From NCBI GenBank assembly GCA_013368325.1, contig JAACJK010000067.1:248001-312000 (forward strand): 64,000 nt of DNA. The letters are read 5' to 3'. Positions within the stretch are counted from its first letter, which is position 1. Each line of letters opens with the position of its first letter. This stretch comes from Ephemerocybe angulata. Its lineage: Eukaryota > Basidiomycota > Agaricomycetes > Agaricales > Psathyrellaceae. The notes under the pieces were generated by a model. It saw nothing but the letters and a program-made list of their open reading frames with translations, was not told the DNA's origin and did no database searches. Positions 1 to 9,644 of this stretch are shown here, piece by piece. Both the position numbers and the translations under genes were made by a program.

Positions 1-463
1 GATGGTGGAGAGCGGCTCGATGTGCTCGTCGGACCAGATTCCTGAATCTTCTGGTGAGATTCTCCCTTCTGGGACGACGGAGGTAGCCTCGATCACCGTG
101 AGGCCCGGTCCCCTCGTGAAGATGCCGCCAACTGATAGGGATACCTGGGTTAGAGATCGCCCTATGCAAATGCGAAATCGAGCGTACGGTGAGCGAGGTG
201 CCATGCAGTCAATTTGCCATTATCCGCAGAGTATTGGCACATAGGCGACACCTACGGAAAGCTTGTAAGTAAACACCTAGAGATCTAGAACGGTTACGCA
301 CCCATATCCTGTTGTGAAATGTGACCCCGCGAATCCTGATGGGCTCAAATATCTTCGGAAGAGGCTCGGATGCGACTGCAGACCCAGCAGAAGGGCTCTG
401 CGCTGGAGTAAAGTACGGGATACCGTCCGCAGGGGTGTTTCGATTGGTAGGTGTAGAGGGCAT
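1..463 (-). CDS. Old yellow enzyme (NADH:flavin oxidoreductase), 5' part, runs off the window
   Basis: Partial gene of the OYE/NADH:flavin oxidoreductase family, FMN enzymes that reduce activated C=C bonds with NAD(P)H. Exon 1 (463-302) starts at ATG 463 and reads [16 protein letters not shown] then [16 protein letters not shown]. Intron 301-252 (GTGCGT...TAG). Exon 2 (251-188) gives [21 protein letters not shown] with the conserved SPMCQYSA motif of YqjM-type enzymes. Intron 187-132. Exon 3 (131 to beyond base 1) gives [19 protein letters not shown] and ends in the SDEHIEPL stretch. Frames and phases (0, 1) are consistent across all joins. The same exon layout occurs in the complete OYE gene at 32868-34405. 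No lesion is seen in the visible third; the catalytic remainder lies outside. High confidence in family, substrate unknown. Confidence 0.88.
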
Positions 464-3321
464 TATGTCGGAGGTGCAGATAAGATCCATGCACCTTGTC
501 AGCGTCTTTTAAGAGGCCTCCATGGATGACATTGCGGATTGCAAATGTTTCCGACAAATGACGGGGGTATGAGCACCGCCCAAGCCTTTGCAGTGGTCAC
601 ACGACCGGTCTACACGATGGCCTTGCTGACAGAGGAGGTATCAGACCGCTGCATGGCTCTTGGGAGGTGGTTATGTGATAGCTTACTCACCAGTACTTGT
701 TCCGACGGAGTCCCAGTGTGGTTGCGAAGAAGCATTCTGAGCATCCCTTGCGGCGATGACGTTGCGAGAAGTCCGTCTGCATACAGGTACATCGAGGACC
801 ACATCGCGGTTCGAAACCAAGTTGTATCGGCGGGCAATCACGCCGCTTCACGCGCCTCCCCGCTGGCGACGAGGTCCAAAATGAATGATCCCAGCTGGAT
901 CCCAAAGTCGAAAGTTGATGCTTCTGAGTGGATCGCCTCGCAGCTGACTGGAGTCTGGGCCCGGGCCACCTCGGAGACACGATTGATCCGTTGGTGGTCC
1001 CACGTGGGATCGCGCCGATTCACCTACCAAGCTTTCTCCCCAACCTCCACCTCGACACAATGCGCTTCTCCAGCTCTACTTCTTCTCTACCTGGACGGCC
1101 TAACCCCAAGGCTTTTGACAACGCACCGCCATGAACCACCCACTCATACTCTAGACCATCAACCCATCGTGCTCAGGCAGGTCTGTGCAGCAAGCTCCGC
1201 GCTCGACAACGCGCTGTCAGCGTTTTCGAAGGGAAGGATGTGTATTGCCAACTGGAATGTGGCCAGGATTGCCCAGTGTTCTTCCCCTGCTGCAGTGGGT
1301 GCTTTTTCCTCTCATATCTCGCAAATAATGTCCTGACTTGGTACTTGTGGCTAAATAGGCGCGCACTGGTTGCGGTCTCCGCATGCCATGCAATCGCTGT
1401 GTTTCTAGCAGCACGACCTCTTCCTCCCCACCGGCCTCCTTACACATCGACACGCTGAACTTCGCACTGGAAGCCAAAACCCTTGCCTGCCTCTGCGTCC
1501 GGGGCCCTTCCTCCCCATCTCAAGCTCGGCGGCGCCGGCGCTTCCAAGCCCATCTCCGTATTCTTATTCAAACCCAGTACGCGGGCCCGCTCATGGGCGG
1601 CGTGTCGTCTTTTGGATAGTTTAAACTGTATCTACCGAAGAAGAACGGAGAACTGGGGTGAGGTAGTGGATACCGGTGTGTTTGGCTTCGAGGAGGCCAG
1701 GCGACGTGCGTACATTCTTTTCCCGGGATACCTTGCTTATGTTCCAACAAATTAGATAGAGACCGTATAGCTCTGGCTTTCAAGCTCGTCCGAACATACT
1801 TCTAGGGCATGGGAGTTCTTTCTATCTTCCTCTGTGCGCCTGCACTCTGAAAACACGGCGCAATCCTCACGCCACTCTTCCGGGTCGATATCAGAATAAA
1901 GATCTAATCGTTCGTTGGCACCATCTTCTCCAGGCCCTCCCCCTGCAGCTTATATGAATTAAGAACTGAATGAGGTGTTCTCTCATCGAAATGGACGATG
2001 CACGCGAAGATCGGGAGCCCGCGAGTGCGCGCGCTTATTTCGAGCGCCGTTGAATACTCTCGAGTTTGGGCGGTTTGTTCGATCGAGGCGTGCGATGGAG
2101 CTCCGAGCGAGAGGCTAGGCGAGTATAGAAGATTCAACCTGCGTCTCACAATACGAAATATGGTGCTCGGGCTGGCGGTCTGCATGCTGAGTTCGGGTAT
2201 ACCGCAACCTTTCTTCTGGGCCTGACGTCGTCCGCTGTGTACTCAGGCTCAATACGTATACCAACAATTAACTGCCTGGTATAATGTTGCAAAGAATATG
2301 AATGGATTATCAATATCTGCGCTACCTTGACGACATGCATGAGGGGTATCGCGCTTATCCGGCCCTTCAGTCACTTCAACAGTCGTTTTGAGGCTACCTG
2401 CGATATCGCTGTCAAACATCACTGCTTCCTTACCGTTGCATGATACCATTCAACACCTCCCCCGTGAAGAAAATCTGTCCTCTTGCGATTCCCGCTGAAC
2501 TTCGTCGCGAAGCCGTCCATCAGGGGTGGGCGCCTATTCCGCGCGCTTGCTACTTGGGCTGCATTCTCCTCCACTACGGATGTCATGGTCCTCATCGCAC
2601 ATACTGGACGCATTCCAACACAGTACCTACATGTGCTGGAGGCATGTGTGGTGAGACCCACAAACATACTCTCAGCACAGGGACGCAACGATCGCACTGA
2701 GTCTGGCGGGCCAAACAAATGGATTCAGAGCAGCTAAAATCATAGGACTTTGAAGTGAGGATCAGTACATGGATCGTAAACTGCCGGGACAATGGATTTG
2801 GTGTTTTTCACAGAAGAGTACGTGAGGTCCAAGTCATCCTGGGGCACAAGGTCGAGTTCAGACGTTCTCTCCATTCTGTCTGCAGGAAGGGCGCGTTCGA
2901 GAAGTCGTACTGGCGAGGGGTTGCATTCTGCGAATGGTGGTGAAGGTGGTGTGAACCCGTTGACCCTGCTGTCGTCATCCACGCGATATTTCCTATTGAG
3001 CGCTATAGCGATGTGAGTATCTCGAAGAAGCCATATCAAGAGCGTTCATACCTACGAGTAGCGCTGCCGTTGATGGCATTCTCGTTCAATAACTTTTCTA
3101 ATCGGTTTCAGCGTCGAAGGTCAAGAGGTAAGGAAAGCACCAATGATTATTAATATAGACGGCAATGATCAAATTAAATAGCCATTCTACCCAAGCCTCG
3201 TCTCGCAAGATAACTTTTCAAAAGTAGGCTACTAGTAGCTATGAGGGGTGATACATTGGGGGTGGGGTGATATGGAGACAGGTGCGCCAGCACACCAGTC
3301 CAGTCAGAAGCAAGTTGGCAT
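464..3321. other. Region without a recognised gene
   Basis: Only short overlapping open frames on both strands (the longest about 265 codons at 539-1336, low-complexity translation, no conserved motif, no convincing splice-linked partner). It presumably includes the promoter of the OYE gene that starts at 463. I see no RNA gene or repeat here. Confidence 0.5.
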
Positions 3322-3824
3322 CTATCGGCGGGCTTTCGCCTTTGCTTCCCTCTCTTTTCGGAGCTTCTCCAGTGCATTCTTGTCTTCGACGATCGTCTTA
3401 TGACAGTTTGCGGCCTGATTGTGGCACATAGCAACGTCAGTTACGTATTCCAAAATTCGCGGAAAAAGGTGAAGATACGTACTCCGGCGGCGGTTGGGAA
3501 CTCCTTGTTGCAATGGAAGCAGTGGAACACGGGCTTGCTGGCGCCGCCTCCTCTAGCCTCTAGGCGGCTGGAGAGCTCATCGATGAGGTCGCGCGTTGAG
3601 ATTTCGGCAAGCTCCTCCATGATTTCTGAACGTCTGAGGAGGCTCTGGATTTCACGGGTGCTCAACTCGTCGACAAGGTCACGGGCATCGAATTGCTGTT
3701 GAAATAGGGCAGTCAGTATACAGTAGGCCAAAATTCAAGATAGTATTCTCACATCGTAGTGGCCTTGGACGTATGACGCCAAAGCGACGACGGTAGGAAC
3801 AAGGACGAGGATGTTGAAGCGCAT
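3322..3824 (-). CDS. Small secreted protein with a CxxC...CH cluster, 125 aa
   Basis: Three exons: 3824-3753, 3695-3483, 3414-3322, joined in phase 0 by 57- and 68-nt GT-AG introns; 125 residues. Residues 1-21 (MRFNILVLVPTVVALASYVQG) form a signal peptide with a clear hydrophobic core. The middle is acidic and helical, with two similar blocks (DLVDELSTRE and DLIDELSSRLEARG). The C-terminal third holds HCFHCNKEF and, across the intron, AANCHK, giving a C-x2-C...C-H arrangement that could bind zinc or form disulfides, then a Lys/Arg-rich helix. Size, signal and paired DEL blocks resemble small secreted proteins that are abundant in agaricomycetes; function unknown. A TATA box and a duplicated block lie upstream. 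Intact by reading. Confidence 0.8.
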
Positions 3825-3938
3825 GGTGTATAGAATTTAGCGTGGAGAGGGTTGAGACTTGGTTGAGACTGCTAAGTCGATTGGAGTGGGGTGTTTAGGC
3901 TGAGAGGAACTGTAGAATATCGACCGTTGAGTCCCAGC

Positions 3939-3945
3939 TTTTATA
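3939..3945 (-). promoter_or_regulatory. TATA box of the small secreted protein gene
   Basis: TATAAAA on the minus strand, about 115 bp upstream of the ATG at 3824. It lies between the gene and the tandem block at 3963-4200, as expected for a core promoter with an upstream control region. Inferred from position only. Confidence 0.5.
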
Positions 3946-3962
3946 CTTTTCGTAGGCCAGCA

Positions 3963-4200
3963 GCGCAGCCACTGCGGGTGCAGTTTAATCCCAGCAGGAG
4001 AGCGATCACCGCCGCCATATGTACCCGCAGAATATATTGCGCTCACTGGGCGCTCGCAAAGGACCCTAAGATAGCGCAGCCACCGCGGGTGCAATTTCAT
4101 TTTTACAGGAGAGAGATCACCGTTGCTATACCTTGCTATACCCGCAGGATATGTGGTGCTCACAGGGCGCTCACAGAGTACTCACAGAGGACCCTGAGAT
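3963..4200. repeat. Imperfect tandem duplication (about 113 bp) upstream of the secreted-protein gene
   Basis: Unit 1 starts near 3963 (GCGCAGCCACTGCGGGTGCA) and unit 2 near 4075 (GCGCAGCCACCGCGGGTGCA). Both continue with a shared CAGGAGAG(C/A)GATCACC segment, TACCCGCAG(A/G)ATAT, GGGCGCTC and finish with GGACCCT(A/G)AGAT. Unit 2 is slightly longer because of short internal repeats (CTCACAG). The block sits directly upstream of the TATA box of the gene starting at 3824, so duplicated regulatory sites are plausible; no binding protein is known. Confidence 0.7.
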
Positions 4201-6679
4201 ATCTATCGCGCATGCGCACAACGCCAGACAACGCCTCGACCCTGATCAACGCTGATGAGCGCTCAGAATATTCGGGCCGTCGTGTGAACGGGCGCCGAAC
4301 TGGCCAGCTCGACATGTGATAGCGTCTGCACTGGTGTATCATCTGGTAAGCTTACTGCTATACCCTGCTTTTTTGGTCATTGGCTTGCAAGCCCTCAATA
4401 TGGCGTGTAGATAGCTAGATATCGATTGAAGGCTAGGTATTTGGGAAAGGGTAGGGGCGAGAGGTGTGATGACTCGCGCCAACTGAGGCGGGCAGGTGGC
4501 GCCGCGAACCTGAGAAGATCAACTGCGACCACGCGGTGGCTCCATGCATCTATTTACCGGGATTTGCGGTTGAGATTCAGAGATGAGGGAAGCAAGAGAG
4601 GAAAGCGAGGTAAGAAAGAAGGTTTTTAAGGAAGGTATAAGTCTCCTTGCAGTTTTCTTGCAGAAGTGCAACCATCCTCAAAAATCATAGCCAGATTCGC
4701 TTTGCTGCAGGATCCTTCAACTATGTATCTAATGACTTGCCGATCCTCGCCATGCGATCACCGTTGTACATATTGCCTCCGAGCAGAGTCATCGTCTCAA
4801 CCAACGATGATCTGAGGCCGGTCATTGCCACGATATACTCGCATCCCCAATGCGCCATCAATCCATAGCCTGGTATGTAGTCTAGATGCTTTCAGGGCGT
4901 TGCTTCACACAGCAAGACAAAAAGAAGACTGGGCGCTGTCTCACAGCTCCGTGTACTGAGGCCCGAGGGCTAGTAGCATGTGGAGTCTTTCCTATATCGA
5001 ATGTCCTTTATCATCTCCAAATAGAGGGCTCTCCGCTAGATAACGATCCACGGTTGAACATTTATGCATGAACCAATTTCGAAAGGTGCACATACACTTG
5101 TGACTCTAAAACGGTTCTCCCGGGTCCGAGACGCTGCAAGTTAGAAGGCTGAACACTGAAGCTCGGTGCCAATTCCAGAGTTTCGTTAACCCAGCTGTGG
5201 GCTACTATAAAGGACTACCATGTCGCTAGTTGTCCTCTAAACTAAAATATACGAAGGCCTCCTGGTTGGTTCGCTGATGTCGGGCCCTGGTCTCGTCCCC
5301 AGAAGGCAGGAGTGGGGGCGCCATCAAAGAGATAGTTTTGGTTCCCAAGTAACGGCGGAAACTTGGCGGAAACCCGTACAAGTGGGAGCTAGAGCCGTAT
5401 GCTACCTCCCTGGCCAGACTTTCGGCAAAGTGCCGGTGCTTGGCATTTTGTGCCGAAGATGAGATGCTGATTTTTCTGTGTTCACGCCAATGCGCATTAG
5501 ATAGAGCATTGATAGCTGACGCTTACTCACGTAGCCACGCTCGCTTTGCTCCATATCCGAGTCTTTGATCTAGCACACCTCTTGTGTGAACAGTCTATCG
5601 CCTCCGAGCAATCAACGTCACCCCAAAGGGTAACACTTCCCCCAAGGAGTGTATCCTGCTGTATAAGCTCTGTCCGGTGCATGGAAATCAAAACTGCTGT
5701 TGGGCGCTTATTCTTTATGCCCTTAAGCCGCGATTTAAAGACATGCGATAAAGCCATATCAATCATGAGGAAACCCACATTAATTGATAAATGGGCCAGC
5801 CAGGATCCTGGACTAACTGCTACCCAGCTGTACACTGATACTGGCCACGCGGGGCGGGCGCTTATATCTTGGCGGAATGGTGCACCGGGTAACCGAGGTT
5901 TCTGCGTGGCATATGCCTACGAACCCCAACGCTACCGGATTTGAACGAGGTGATCGATCGGCAGGTCTAAGGAAATGACAGAGCTCGTGGCTGGCACGAA
6001 CATGGTCGGGTTCGGGGGCTAGTACGCCGCCGACGTCTCCGGCCACCTGAGCCTGAGTCGGAACACTCGGATTTGAGGCCGTTGCGCGGCCCAGGGATCG
6101 CCGCCACTGGTTCGCGGACGACGCACGGCACACCACCACGCTGTCCAGTGTCCTCGGGATCGAGCACGCCAGTCGACCGCACGAGTACAGTCAAGCGAGA
6201 CGGCAGGGAAGAAGATGGGTACCGGGCAGACAAGGGTGCGGTTAACGTTGACAGACACGCACAGCCCCTGAGCGTATCCAAGTGAAAGGTTTGACTCAAG
6301 CAAGCTGAGGAATTCGATCGCCGTCCTGGGCACGCCGGGCAGGCGAGGGGTGGCCGGTGCGCTTAGGGCTTTGCTTTGCTTGAATGGAATGGAATCGAGC
6401 CTCCGGGTGAAGGGTGCAGCGAGCAGGGTGGAGTATCGGAGATGGGTGTCCATTAGTATGCCAAACAGGCGGCGCAGGGATCGTCGCTGATTCAAGGATT
6501 ACGCACTACACTCCAGGGAATCCAGCACGCGCACGAGTACTTGCTGGCAGGATGGTGGGCGGAGAGATCACGGACCGCGTTGCTTGCGCCTGTTAAGTCC
6601 CAAAGGCTACACGCTCACGCGCGCCTTTTTCGTCACCATCCCTCCCCCACTGCCTGTCCAAAACCACTAAAACCACCCA
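4201..6679. other. Region without a recognised gene
   Basis: Several open frames of 60-160 codons occur on both strands (for example 6019-6495 minus and 5546-5944 plus). None shows a recognisable motif, signal peptide or splice-linked continuation. No RNA gene or sizeable repeat seen. Confidence 0.5.
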
Positions 6680-7205
6680 ATGTCGACTACCAATCGCAAT
6701 CCCTACCTCCTCTCAGACCCCCGGTACGTGGGCAGTCCCCACGCACCCCGCCTGCATCCCCGAACCGCCCAGCCCGCAAGGCTACCAGCGCTTCTCCTCC
6801 TCCCCAGGCCCCGGCGGACCCGTCCCCGCCCAACCGCACCTCCAACACCACCTGCAGCAACAAAGGCAGCCGATACACCCCAGCAGCGTCTCGTCTGGGC
6901 CCATGCACGGGCAGCAGCAGCAGGAGCATGTGCCATACGTGCCGGGGATGGCATGCCGGAGTTGTGACGGGGAATATGGCGGGGGGTAATTGGGAGGTGG
7001 AGTCTTGCAGGGGTGTTCCAGTCGACCTCTGGGACGTGGGGGGTCAATGATACCACTGCGCAGCTCGGGCAGAGCGCGATCGTTGCCGGGCAGGACTACG
7101 TTCAGCGTAATGTGCGTGCCCTATCTCACTTACTCACAAATGTGGCTCACGTCATGGCGCTATTGTAGTTCGGCACTATCTTCCCCCGCCCAATGATCAA
7201 ATCAG
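6680..7205 (+). pseudogene. Broken YIF1-like (ER-Golgi transport) gene fragment
   Basis: The recognisable core is WGVNDTTAQLGQSAIVAGQD then YVQRN at 7033-7110, an intron-like GTGCGTG...TTGTAG, then FGTIFPRPMIK. This matches the conserved start of YIF1, a multi-span protein that partners Ypt/Rab-interacting YIP1 on ER-Golgi membranes. Upstream, ATG 6680 begins MSTTNRNPYLLSDPR in one frame. The Pro/Gln-rich N-terminal region (PPSPQGYQRFSSSPGPGG, QQQQEHVPYVPGMA) is in another frame, and the YIF1 core needs a further frame change. After IK the frame is lost, and the membrane half of YIF1 is not found downstream. I read it as a decayed, 3'-truncated copy. Family call from memory of the motif; moderate confidence. 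Confidence 0.55.
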
Positions 7206-8329
7206 TGCAATGCGCAAGTCTTGAGCTCGCCGCACGAAAGGTGCGCGGCGTACATCTTCCGTATTGTGTACCTGTGAGCTGACCTTGGTTTGCTTCAGTC
7301 GTAGGTATCGTGGAATACATTCTGCTCACCGATCTGCACGCCAGGATCTACGTCCCAGCCGGCTTTCGCCACTCTGGCGAGGAAGCGCCTCGCTCCACCC
7401 CTCGTCCGATTCTTCGACTTCCTCATCGTGAAACCTAGGCTCTACACTCTTACTATCCAGGTGCGTATCTCTATCTTGCCTCCGTTGTGGGTCATCCACG
7501 TCTCCAGCTTTTGCCTCAGGTTTTGGTTGAGCTCCTACCCCCATCAGTCGTGTTTCTGAAAGAATTTTCTTAGCTAACCGTCGTACCAATTGCCTGCTGG
7601 CAGTGTACTCTAGATCCCTTGTCATCGATCGTGATAAATAGTTCAGCTTCCAGCTGGAAGAATCCATTGTTCACGCCTGGCATGCCTTTTTAAGCGCCCA
7701 CAGGCTCGTTGTCCAAAATCAAAGCACGTCTTAAGTCTCTCGAAGTTCGACAACCAGGTGTGCAATTTAGACTGCTGTGAGAGCAAGCAAGGGGTATGGC
7801 ATGCAGTCTCAGCGCCGCCTGTGGCCGCTATCGACTACTGCCAGAGAAGAGTGAGGGTTCGGCACGTTGCTGTTCGTTGGACTTGCACATTGGTTTGCAG
7901 AGGATGTTCCGGGACAAGGCGGTGGCCATGGGGGCTAGCATTTCGTGGTTGAGGTTACGTCGGGTTCAGGGGGTTCGGAGGCGATTGATCCGTCCGGGGT
8001 CCAATCCGAAATGGGAACTGGCGCCCGGCGTCTTCTCAGTTTCTTCCTCTACTCCCTTTCAAACGTTACGGCGGCCTCAACTCCTCTCTCAGCACGATAT
8101 TATTTTGCGCGGAAGTCGTCAACTCTATCGCCGCCATTCCAAACGACGCATTCCCCTCAATACCCACGACAATCTCAGGATCTCCCTCAGGCTCCTCGGC
8201 GTAAAGAGTGCTCAGCTGCGCAGTCCCCAGCTGAAGGATCTTGTATAATGCGGGCGGCGCTCGAGGCGAACAGAATGGAGGCGGAGGAAGACGAAGAGGA
8301 GGAGGAGAAGGTTGAATGGGGGGGACTGC
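7206..8329. other. Decayed region with one conserved-looking minus-strand fragment
   Basis: No complete gene. On the minus strand, 8257-8066 translates to an unusually protein-like stretch (ILQLGTAQLSTLY, EGDPEIVVGIEGNASFG, NNIVLREELRPP, stop) that could be the last exon of a conserved protein I cannot name. Nothing upstream in that orientation joins to it, so it may be another truncated fragment. 7326-7667 minus is open but unrecognised. Confidence 0.35.
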
Positions 8330-9390
8330 TTGGGTTTGCGATTGTGATGGGCGCGGACTGGCCCCAGGGCCCGTACGTTTACTCGCTCGACGGCGAGCAG
8401 GATGTTTCGTGCTTGCAGTCACTCATTCAATTTAGACGAACTCTGGGCATCTATCCTACACAGACACCACAACCGGAACTCATCCCCCGACCGTGCTGTC
8501 TCTGTGCTCCTCGTTACCAGATTCCTCAGCGCAGGCCTCGCTGCGGCCCTCGTCGGCGTCTGGGCAGACCAGCAGTGCGTAGTGTCTCTGCGACTCGAGA
8601 CGATAGATACTGACATTAACTCCCCTACAGCAGCCGACGCAAACACTACCTCGTCTTCTGCATACCATACACCCTTGCCTGCGTCTGTATAGCGATGCCT
8701 TTCCTACCTATCCTGCTGCTATGCCGTCTCCTCGGTGGCATCTCCACCTCCACCCTTCTCCAGCGCATCCAAGTGGCTCGTCTCCTCCTCCGTCTCCTCC
8801 TCCGCCTCTACACGAGGCCCCTGCCTCCTTCCCCACCATCATGGGCCGCTCGACGCTTACCAACGGGCTCGTCGCCACCGCTGCGCGTGTTGTGAGCAAC
8901 CAGCTCGATCGTCGGGTGACAGGCTCTTCATCGCTCCTTTCATTGCGAGTGTGGGTTTCCTTGGGCTTGGATGGCACCTGGGCCGAGAACGGGGCAGCGG
9001 TAGTGGACAGGTGGACACCGACGTCCTCTAGGTATGCAGGTTGAACCAGGCTTGGGATACCGTTAAGCGTGGTGAGTGATTCTCCCTCCCTGGTATAAGT
9101 ACTCAAACTGACGGTGATCCCGCTTCCTAGACCGGTCCTCCTCGTGCTCGGCCTCACCAGACCTGCTTCGAGGGCAGCACATACCCCTTCGTCTTCCTCC
9201 GAGTGCCCGCTCTGCAAGAAGGCAGCGCCCTCCCTAGCCTTCCCCTCGGCACACATCTTCTCCGCCTTCACGATCAGCACGATGCTTGGCTCCCTCATCT
9301 ACACCACCCTCACAGCTCTCTCACGCGGTGCCCTCCAGGATCCCAGGCGAACAGGAGTACCTTCAGGCCTTGAATATACGTCGGCGTGCC
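8330..9390 (+). pseudogene. Decayed MFS_5 / molybdate-anion-transporter-like gene, copy 1
   Basis: Recognisable pieces in order: IVMGADWPQGPYVYSL near 8338 (family motif about GADWLQGPYVY). Then DRAVSVLLVTRFLSAG and LVGVWADQ, a 56-nt intron from GTGCGT at 8578, then SRRKHYLVFC and LLLCRLLGGISTST. A one-base insertion near 8760 (CTTCTCCAGCGC where CTCTTCAGCGCC is expected) throws off the FSAFESWLVSSS segment. IMGRSTLTNGLVATAA follows in another frame. DPVLLVLGLT after the intron ending at 9130 has lost a base before the QTCFEG motif, and the IFSAFTISTMLGSLIYT segment is again shifted. The N-terminus and the last helices are missing. Intact relatives are 12-helix transporters; this copy cannot encode one. 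It is the twin of 28301-29110. Confidence 0.75.
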
Positions 9391-9644
9391 AGCCTGTATC
9401 TGTAGAGGTGTGTCTTTAGCCTGGAGCTCAAAGCTTGCTGCGCTGCTTCTGTGTCACATTCTGCATGTTCATTTCGCTCCAAACCGTTTCACGATCATTC
9501 ATTCCGATGTAACTATAACATGACACGAGGTCTATCGCCTCATGTTGGCCGGTATATCCCAGGCACCTCCACCTGCCCCTCGAGACTATTCTCTTCCTCA
9601 TTGTCCCCGTCCTTTTCCTCACCCTTGACTTTCGCCCATCCGCG

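Noticed and set aside
539..1336. 265-codon plus-strand frame
   Set aside because: No recognisable motif, unlike codon pattern of confirmed genes, and no splice partners; judged chance.
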